Virus record (IMG/VR): IMGVR_UViG_3300044846_000547
Span: 1 to 33,466 of that record
DNA: 33,466 bases
Strand: one strand, 5' to 3'
Source: a virus
The translations under genes were made by a program, and so were the position numbers. The stretch's first letter is position 1, and every line of letters begins with the position of its first letter. Below the pieces are notes generated by a model. It saw nothing but the letters and a program-made list of their open reading frames with translations. It was not told the DNA's origin and did no database searches. Positions 29,810 to 33,466 of the stretch are shown here, one piece after another.

Positions 29810-29838
29810 GAGGTGGCAATATCACAATCAACCACCTC
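29810..29838 (-). terminator. Terminator after the SSB gene
   Basis: A 7-bp GC-rich stem (GAGGTGG / CCACCTC) with a 15-nt loop is followed on the minus strand by seven T. It begins 10 bp after the SSB stop. Confidence 0.85.
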
Positions 29839-29848
29839 AATTTTAAAT

Positions 29849-30151
29849 TTAGAAAGGAAGCGAATCCACTTCTACCGCTGCTACTTGTTGAGGTTGTCCC
29901 TCTTTTTTAACTGCTTTAATGTTTCCATCAGTCCAAACAACTGAACCATTTCCAAGATAGTTCTTTTGCTTTTTAGCATCACGTTCTTCTTTTGTTTGTG
30001 AATCTGTTAAAGAAACATTTTGCCCCCATTGGTTAGCATCATCGTTAATGTTTAACGTACAGTTATAATAAACTGCTCCGTCTTTACCCATTACAAACTT
30101 TTCTTTAGGTAGTTTGTCAACTCTAATACTTAAATTGATAATTGCACTCAT
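29849..30151 (-). CDS. Single-stranded DNA-binding protein-like
   Basis: The 100-residue product has a beta-rich OB-fold-like core (INLSIRVDKLPKEKFV, AVYYNCTLNINDD, SVVWTDGNIKAV) with a helical insert (TDSQTKEERDAKKQKNYLG). It ends in VDSLPF, like the acidic SSB tail (DDLPF) that recruits partner proteins. It is much smaller than bacterial SSB, as is common in phages. It would coat single strands during replication and Erf-type annealing. The 5' leader contains copy 1 of the 64-bp repeat, ending 60 bp before the start. Confidence 0.78.
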   Translation of the reverse strand: MSAIINLSIRVDKLPKEKFVMGKDGAVYYNCTLNINDDANQWGQNVSLTDSQTKEERDAKKQKNYLGNGSVVWTDGNIKAVKKEGQPQQVAAVEVDSLPF

Positions 30152-30204
30152 AATATTTAATTTTACTTTGCCTACCTTTTTTTACTGTTGTCGGCTATTC
30201 AGTT

Positions 30205-30274
30205 TTATTTAACTTTGTATAAACGCAATAAAAGTTATTTATTTTAAAACATTACTGCGTCTATACGATTGTTA
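30205..30274 (-). repeat. Copy 1 of a duplicated hairpin element
   Basis: Positions 30211-30274 are identical to 30782-30845 (64 bp), and five more bases match beyond one mismatch. On the minus strand GTATAGACGCAGTAA (30266-30252) pairs with TTATTGCGTTTATAC (30231-30217) over 15 bp with two G-U pairs and a 20-nt loop. The plus-strand RNA would have two A-C mismatches. The element overlaps the stop codon of the gene at 30272-30517 and precedes the SSB gene. No U-tract follows, so it does not look like a standard terminator. Confidence 0.8.
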
Positions 30275-30517
30275 TATGTAATAGCCTTCCGCATCAGTCT
30301 GTTTTTTATTTGGCTTAGTTCCGAATGCTTTAAAAAAAAGCCTATTGAAATCTCCTAATACTTTCCACTCTGCCAACTCTTTAGTATATCCGCATTTTAT
30401 ATGTTGTTCAACCTTTTTTTTAAATGTTTCCATCTTAAAATTAGGGTTTACCTCTCGGCTACTACATATAACAGCACCTATATTCAATTGCGGTTTTTGT
30501 GATTCATTTGAGTTCAT
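30272..30517 (-). CDS. 81-residue protein, function unknown
   Basis: The product is basic, with a polar start (MNSNESQKPQLNIGAV), a helical middle (METFKKKVEQHIKCGYTK, ELAEWKVLGDFNRLFFKAFG) and a Lys-rich end (TKPNKKQTDAEGYYI). Its stop codon lies inside copy 1 of the repeat. It forms, with the 56-residue gene, the pair enclosed by the two repeat copies. No family recognised. Confidence 0.6.
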   Translation of the reverse strand: MNSNESQKPQLNIGAVICSSREVNPNFKMETFKKKVEQHIKCGYTKELAEWKVLGDFNRLFFKAFGTKPNKKQTDAEGYYI

Positions 30518-30603
30518 ATTTTCTAATTTAATTTTGTTTATAATTCAAGTTTTGTGTTTCAAAGTCCGCAACTAAATATAGCCGCAAAAAGTTAGTGGCA
30601 AGG

Positions 30604-30774
30604 CTAATAACCATTAACCAAAGCCCACATATTAATTGAACCAGAAGCAGGTACTTTATCTTTATTTTCGGAAATGTATTTTGATGCTTCTTCTTTTGTT
30701 TGTCCTTTATAAATTATACCAGTTTCATCTTCAATAAATCTAATATACTCTAATTGTTTTTCTGTTTCTTTCAT
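30604..30774 (-). CDS. 56-residue protein directly after repeat copy 2
   Basis: The ATG at 30772-30774 follows repeat copy 2 by 1 bp. The product has a charged start (MKETEKQLEYIRFIEDETG), IIYKGQTKEEASKYI, and ends SGSINMWALVNGY. The last 15 residues look ordered and conserved in style, but I do not recognise the family. About 85 bp separate its stop from the next gene and hold no hairpin with a U-tract. Confidence 0.55.
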   Translation of the reverse strand: MKETEKQLEYIRFIEDETGIIYKGQTKEEASKYISENKDKVPASGSINMWALVNGY

Positions 30775-30775
30775 C

Positions 30776-30845
30776 TTATTAAACTTTGTATAAACGCAAT
30801 AAAAGTTATTTATTTTAAAACATTACTGCGTCTATACGATTGTTA
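30776..30845 (-). repeat. Copy 2 of the duplicated hairpin element
   Basis: The sequence is identical to copy 1 over 64 bp, with the same 15-bp stem on the minus strand (30837-30823 with 30802-30788). It lies between the stop of the small lipoprotein gene (2 bp away) and the start of the 56-residue gene. The hairpin therefore sits in the 5' leader of that gene, ending 13 bp before its ATG. It could control ribosome access, be an RNase III site, or serve as a DNA site. Confidence 0.8.
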
Positions 30846-30847
30846 AT

Positions 30848-31060
30848 TTATTCACAAACTACAACCCAGTAATAAGTAGTATCTTGATATGTTCCTGTTT
30901 CGGTAATTTCAACACAAACGGTATTTGAATTTGTTTGCCTTGTGTTTGAAGTTCGTTCACCGTTTACTATTTGTCTTTCGTATTTAACTTCATTAGTTTG
31001 CTCATCATTTGAACAAGCCATCATCCCAATAGCTAATGTAAGTAAAAGTAGTTTTTTCAT
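30848..31060 (-). CDS. Small lipoprotein
   Basis: The 70-residue product begins with a lipoprotein signal (MKKLLLLTLAIGMMAC, lipidated Cys16, followed by SNDEQ). The mature part is short and Thr/Asn rich, with VCVEITETGTYQDTTYYW and a Cys near the end (VVVCE) that could form a disulfide. It starts 24 bp after a terminator with no visible TAnnTTTG box between. A surface role such as superinfection exclusion is possible; this is inference from the signal and the phage context. Confidence 0.75.
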   Translation of the reverse strand: MKKLLLLTLAIGMMACSNDEQTNEVKYERQIVNGERTSNTRQTNSNTVCVEITETGTYQDTTYYWVVVCE

Positions 31061-31084
31061 ATTTTATAAGTTAAATTTTAAAAA

Positions 31085-31109
31085 AACAAGGCTATCAGCC
31101 AACCTTGTT
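31085..31109 (-). terminator. Terminator before the small lipoprotein gene
   Basis: AACAAGG pairs with CCTTGTT (7 bp, 11-nt loop), with a possible inner pairing GGCT/AGCC. The minus strand continues with a T-run formed by the A-stretch at 31080-31086. It follows the 40-residue membrane peptide gene. Confidence 0.7.
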
Positions 31110-31138
31110 ATATCTCCTTACGTGGCTGTTTTATTTTT

Positions 31139-31261
31139 TTATCTATTTTTAATCATATCTTTTATTATAGCAAAAGATAAAACTACAATTAATGGTATTA
31201 TAGCTATTAATAATGCAATAACAGATATTGGTACTAAAATTTCATATAAAAAATCTTTCAT
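31139..31261 (-). CDS. 40-residue membrane peptide
   Basis: The frame begins 1 bp after the Erf stop. The product has one long hydrophobic segment (LVPISVIALLIAIIPLIVVL) with charged ends (MKDFLYE, KDMIKNR). The tight spacing with the Erf gene supports translation. Function unknown. Confidence 0.55.
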   Translation of the reverse strand: MKDFLYEILVPISVIALLIAIIPLIVVLSFAIIKDMIKNR

Positions 31262-31262
31262 A

Positions 31263-31856
31263 TTATTTAACTTTTAAAAGTTCTTGTTTAGTTTTAGCAG
31301 CTAACTTATATTTTTTTTCTATTACGTCAATAGTTCCACCGCTTTTTAAATACTCAATAGCTTTTGTAAATTCAGGTGTGTTTACGTTTAACCATTTTTG
31401 TTCAGGCTCCATCATTCTTTCCTTTAATTCTTGTAATACATCTTTTTCTTTTCCGTGTGTATTAGTTGCATCAGGGTCTTGTGTGTCATCAATTAAAAGT
31501 AAGTTACCTAATGCGTATTTTTTACCATAAGAAGAAGCAGAACCAAATTGTTGTGGAACTTGCATACCTTTTTGTTGTAAGTCTACTCCTACTATTGCAG
31601 TAGCTTCAATCTCTTGCACACCATCTACATCGTGTATAGTAGCTATAGTTTTTATAATTGGTAAATCTCCTATATTAGATAGTGATTCTACAACAGTAAA
31701 ATATACACCATACTTTTCATTAAATGGTTTAAGTGCTTCTAATATATCTTCAGCAGAACGGAAGTTATATTTTCCAAAAGAGTTAAACTTTGATTTGTTA
31801 GCTTTAAATTCTACTTGAATTTTGCTCAATTTTTCGTGTAATGTTAATTCATTCAT
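31263..31856 (-). CDS. Erf-family single-strand annealing protein
   Basis: The 197-residue product fits the Erf superfamily. It begins with an N-terminal helix (LHEKLSKIQVEFKANKSKF), then YNFRSAEDILEALKPF (about 29-45), beta strands (VYFTVVESLSNIGDLPIIKT), the core GSASSYGKKYALGNLLLIDD (about 104-123) and DPDAT. The C-terminal 70 residues are helical and more variable. Erf-type proteins anneal complementary strands for recombination and genome circularisation. With the RecE-like exonuclease and the SSB it makes a complete phage recombination set. The start overlaps the previous ORF as ATGA. Confidence 0.88.
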   Translation of the reverse strand: MNELTLHEKLSKIQVEFKANKSKFNSFGKYNFRSAEDILEALKPFNEKYGVYFTVVESLSNIGDLPIIKTIATIHDVDGVQEIEATAIVGVDLQQKGMQVPQQFGSASSYGKKYALGNLLLIDDTQDPDATNTHGKEKDVLQELKERMMEPEQKWLNVNTPEFTKAIEYLKSGGTIDVIEKKYKLAAKTKQELLKVK

Positions 31857-32023
31857 AATTCGTACGTTTTTTGTTTAATAATTGTTTTGTATTCGTTTGG
31901 GCAATCTTCATCACATAACTCAAATATGTGTGTTTTAACTTCGTTTAATTTGTTTTCAAGTTCGCAAATCTTTTTTTGTAATGCTTCAACCTGAAATCTT
32001 TGATAGTCGATTAAATCTTTCAT
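31853..32023 (-). CDS. 56-residue coiled-coil protein, function unknown
   Basis: The product MKDLIDYQRFQVEALQKKIC, then ELENKLNEVKTHIFELCDED, is a heptad-like helix with three Cys. Its stop overlaps the Erf start as ATGA, so it is probably translated with Erf. No recognised family. Confidence 0.55.
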   Translation of the reverse strand: MKDLIDYQRFQVEALQKKICELENKLNEVKTHIFELCDEDCPNEYKTIIKQKTYEL

Positions 32024-32026
32024 TTG

Positions 32027-32107
32027 TTAATTGTTTGTAATTTCTATTGATAATTTTCCTGTTATTCTGCAAAATTTATAATGCTTTACAATTTTTCTAA
32101 TTTTCAT
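32027..32107 (-). CDS. 26-residue basic ORF
   Basis: The frame starts 9 bp after the stop of the 32117 gene and ends 3 bp before the next start. The product is basic (MKIRKIVKHYKFCRITGKLS). Only its packing supports expression. Confidence 0.35.
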   Translation of the reverse strand: MKIRKIVKHYKFCRITGKLSIEITNN

Positions 32108-32116
32108 AATAATATT

Positions 32117-32338
32117 TTATTTGTTAAATGTTTCTTTGTAGTATTGTTCACTTGTATAATCAAATTTTTCGTGATATTTTTTACCATAATCACAAGCACC
32201 AATAATCTGTTGCTTTTCTAATTCAAAAAATTTATAATAATCGTTTATAAATTGTCTACCTGTTAAAGTGTTTTTATTAAATAAATACGGATGGTCAATT
32301 TCTAACTGACTAAATAATTCTTGCATTGCTGTTTTCAT
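32117..32338 (-). CDS. Small early protein, related to the 25106 gene
   Basis: The 73-residue product has FSQLEIDHPYLFNKNTLTG, FFELEKQQIIGACDYGKKYH and ends QYYKETFNK, matching the layout of the protein from 25106-25312. It is the first gene after the promoter at 32364. Function unknown. Confidence 0.65.
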   Translation of the reverse strand: MKTAMQELFSQLEIDHPYLFNKNTLTGRQFINDYYKFFELEKQQIIGACDYGKKYHEKFDYTSEQYYKETFNK

Positions 32339-32363
32339 AATGTTTTTGTTTTTAATTATGTAG

Positions 32364-32393
32364 CAAATATATAGTGAATTTTTTAATTAGCAA
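32364..32393 (-). promoter_or_regulatory. Promoter for the Erf operon
   Basis: The minus strand reads TATATTTG at 32371-32364 with TTG at 32393-32391 upstream and 19 bp between them. This is the best full match in the window to the flavobacterial TTG-(17-23)-TAnnTTTG promoter. It lies 25 bp before the gene at 32117-32338. Confidence 0.7.
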
Positions 32394-32439
32394 GTGTATT
32401 TTTATTTTTTAACAAATATTTAACTTTTAGCCAAAAAAA

Positions 32440-32459
32440 GGGTAGCCGTTAAACTACCC
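32440..32459 (-). terminator. Terminator after the NinG gene
   Basis: A 6-bp stem (GGGTAG / CTACCC) with an 8-nt loop (CCGTTAAA) is followed on the minus strand by seven T. It separates the NinG unit from the Erf operon. Confidence 0.85.
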
Positions 32460-32487
32460 AATTAAAACAATAAAAACAATAGAAATA

Positions 32488-32862
32488 TTATAAAAGTTCT
32501 TGTAACTTATCTTTGTAGTGTTGTATCATATCTTGCAAATCGTTATCAGAAAATTTAACTGTTTGCTTTGATTTTAAAACCATTTCTTCAGCTTTGTCTA
32601 ATCCTAAATATTTAGCAAATAAAAACTGTTGACCTTGATTTGTAATATTGCATCCGTAACATTGAACTCCAACGTTGTTTTCATCCCAACGTGTTGAATA
32701 ATGTCTACGTGATTGAAAATGTCCGTTTTGTAGCTTTTTCCAATGGTCTTTTTTACCGCAGGTAACACAAGTAGCTATTTCATTTTTTGCATCTTTACGT
32801 CTAATGTATTGAGAAAAAATAATATCTAAATTCTTTACTATTGTGGAACGCTTTACTTTCAT
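32488..32862 (-). CDS. NinG/Rap-like recombination protein, HNH type
   Basis: The 124-residue product shows the NinG layout: a basic start (KVKRSTIVKNLDIIFSQYIR), the zinc-ribbon half CVTCGKK (Cys32, Cys35), QNGHFQSRRHYSTRWDENN, then VQCYGCN (Cys68, Cys71) and GQQFLFAKYLG. In phage lambda, NinG (Rap) is a Holliday-junction endonuclease that aids recombination. It is the first minus-strand gene of the early region and has its own promoter and terminator. Confidence 0.85.
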   Translation of the reverse strand: MKVKRSTIVKNLDIIFSQYIRRKDAKNEIATCVTCGKKDHWKKLQNGHFQSRRHYSTRWDENNVGVQCYGCNITNQGQQFLFAKYLGLDKAEEMVLKSKQTVKFSDNDLQDMIQHYKDKLQELL

Positions 32863-32867
32863 CTATA

Positions 32868-32875
32868 CAAATGTA
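32868..32875 (-). promoter_or_regulatory. -7 box (TACATTTG) for the NinG gene
   Basis: The minus strand reads TACATTTG 6 bp before the NinG ATG, a full TAnnTTTG match. A TTTG lies 15 bp upstream (32894-32891), shorter than the usual spacing. The leader would be very short. Confidence 0.55.
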
Positions 32876-32914
32876 GTTAATAGTTATTTACAAAGTATGT
32901 TAATAAAATAATTA

Positions 32915-32922
32915 TATATTTG
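32915..32922 (+). promoter_or_regulatory. -7 box (TATATTTG) for the plus-strand regulator
   Basis: TATATTTG lies 15 bp before the ATG at 32938 and faces away from the NinG promoter. The 75-bp gap between the two genes thus holds two divergent -7 boxes only 40 bp apart, where a regulator could act on both. Confidence 0.6.
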
Positions 32923-32937
32923 TAAAAAGTTTTTATT

Positions 32938-33351
32938 ATGTTTAGCAACGAAACAATAAAAGAATTATCAAAACCAAATAATCACAAAATAAAATTTGAT
33001 GGTTATGATTACTGGTGGTATAGTAAAATAAACGGCAAATGGAATATACATTGTATTGAGCCATTTAAAACGCATTTAAAAGCAATTAAGTTTATTAAGT
33101 ATTGGTTAGTTCAATATTCTAAAATGGATGCAGAAAACGAAATGACATTTGAAAAAATGGTTACTAATGTAATGAACGAAGTTAGAATTTACGATATATC
33201 AAAAAACAAAGATTTAAAAACTATTGATAAAGTTATTGCTATTTTAGATATAAACCCATATTTGAATCAAGTTGAGTTAGCTGAATATTTAAATATATCA
33301 AAAATGGGAATATGTAAACAACTAAAAAAGATTAAAAAGTTTACTAAATAA
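32938..33351 (+). CDS. Putative HTH regulator, divergently transcribed
   Basis: The 137-residue product has an aromatic N-terminal part (FDGYDYWWYSKINGKWNIHC) and a middle helical part. The C-terminal segment, NPYLNQVELAEYLNISKMGI at about 104-123, reads as a winged helix-turn-helix of MarR/ArsR-like style. It is divergent from the NinG-led early region, the usual place of an immunity or early regulator. No classic XRE (Cro/CI) motif is present, so a repressor role is inference. A second product of the lysogeny decision is not seen in this window. Confidence 0.6.
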   Translation: MFSNETIKELSKPNNHKIKFDGYDYWWYSKINGKWNIHCIEPFKTHLKAIKFIKYWLVQYSKMDAENEMTFEKMVTNVMNEVRIYDISKNKDLKTIDKVIAILDINPYLNQVELAEYLNISKMGICKQLKKIKKFTK

Positions 33352-33466
33352 ATTTTAAAAGTAAACCTCTTTGTATGTTTAAGTATTGATTTTATTAAGT
33401 TTTTTAGTTTTTAAAAATGTTACTTATATAACCTTTAAATACTTTTTAAGTATATAATATATAATT
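33352..33466. other. AT-rich end region with short dyads
   Basis: The last 115 bp have no ORF longer than a few codons. ATACTT-TTT-AAGTAT (33439-33453) is a 6-bp dyad, and AAGTAT also occurs at 33380-33385. These could be operator half-sites, but the region is so AT-rich that chance is likely. No terminator with a U-tract follows the plus-strand gene. Confidence 0.35.

Noticed and set aside
30205-30274. Reading the 64-bp element as an ordinary terminator.
   Set aside because: The stem is followed by CAAAGTT on the minus strand, not by a U-tract, and the loop is long; other terminators here have clear U-tracts.
30942-31530. Plus-strand frames of about 100 codons opposite the lipoprotein and Erf genes.
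   Set aside because: They overlap strongly supported genes and a terminator; no start signals.
1-33466. Diversity-generating retroelement for the LamG-type fibre.
   Set aside because: No reverse transcriptase gene and no template-like repeat of the fibre end was seen in the window.
1-33466. Integrase, attachment sites, tRNA genes, CRISPR arrays or insertion sequences.
   Set aside because: None is recognisable; the only long repeat is the 64-bp pair at 30.2/30.8 kb. The phage could still be temperate, with these parts outside the window.

Overview
The window looks like most of the genome of a siphovirus-type tailed phage or prophage of a member of the Bacteroidota, probably Flavobacteriaceae. 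The support is: very AT-rich DNA; dense genes with ATGA or TAATG stop/start overlaps; almost no Shine-Dalgarno sequences; promoter-like TAnnTTTG boxes (the flavobacterial -7 element); Bacteroidota-style lipoproteins; and structural proteins of types I know from phages of this phylum (XkdF-like protease, DUF6712-like connector, small Cys-rich proteins). I see no integrase, tRNA, rRNA, CRISPR array, insertion sequence or reverse transcriptase. Nearly every gene is on the minus strand and is read right to left. The exceptions are a lipoprotein gene at 9823-10089 and a possible regulator at 32938-33351.

Reading in the direction of transcription (high to low coordinates): 33.4-22.5 kb is the early/replication region. 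It holds a divergently transcribed HTH protein, a NinG-type HNH protein, an Erf-type annealing protein, a small lipoprotein, an SSB-like protein, a free-standing HNH endonuclease, a RecA-fold ATPase, a sigma-like regulator, a putative PD-(D/E)XK nuclease, a DUF3310 protein, a RecE-like exonuclease, a DnaA-domain-IV-like DNA-binding protein and many small unknown genes. 22.5-21 kb is the terminase. 21-13 kb carries small genes and then tail genes: a chaperone with a likely -1 frameshift, tail terminator, gp10-like protein, distal-tail-like and hub-like proteins, and the tape measure. 13-10 kb is the head: protease, scaffold-like protein, major capsid, then the tail tube. 9.7-7 kb holds the portal and connector, displaced from their usual place beside the terminase. 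7-2 kb holds tail-tip and fibre proteins. 2-0 kb is lysis: holin-like protein, coiled-coil membrane protein, amidase endolysin and a lipoprotein cut by the window edge, which together could be a holin/endolysin/spanin set.

Transcription appears split into units by hairpin terminators whose U-tracts fit minus-strand RNA. Three of them are followed 50-70 bp later by a TAnnTTTG box and a new gene. Major capsid and tail tube each have their own terminator.

The most unusual observations are: (1) a 64-bp element present twice, identically, at 30.2 and 30.8 kb, whose 15-bp stem is fully paired only in minus-strand RNA; (2) a candidate -1 frameshift site in the tail chaperone gene; (3) an opposite-strand lipoprotein gene with its own promoter and bidirectional terminator inserted between the tail tube and portal genes; (4) the unusual order of structural genes. 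All functions are read from sequence patterns and remembered family features; no database search was run.
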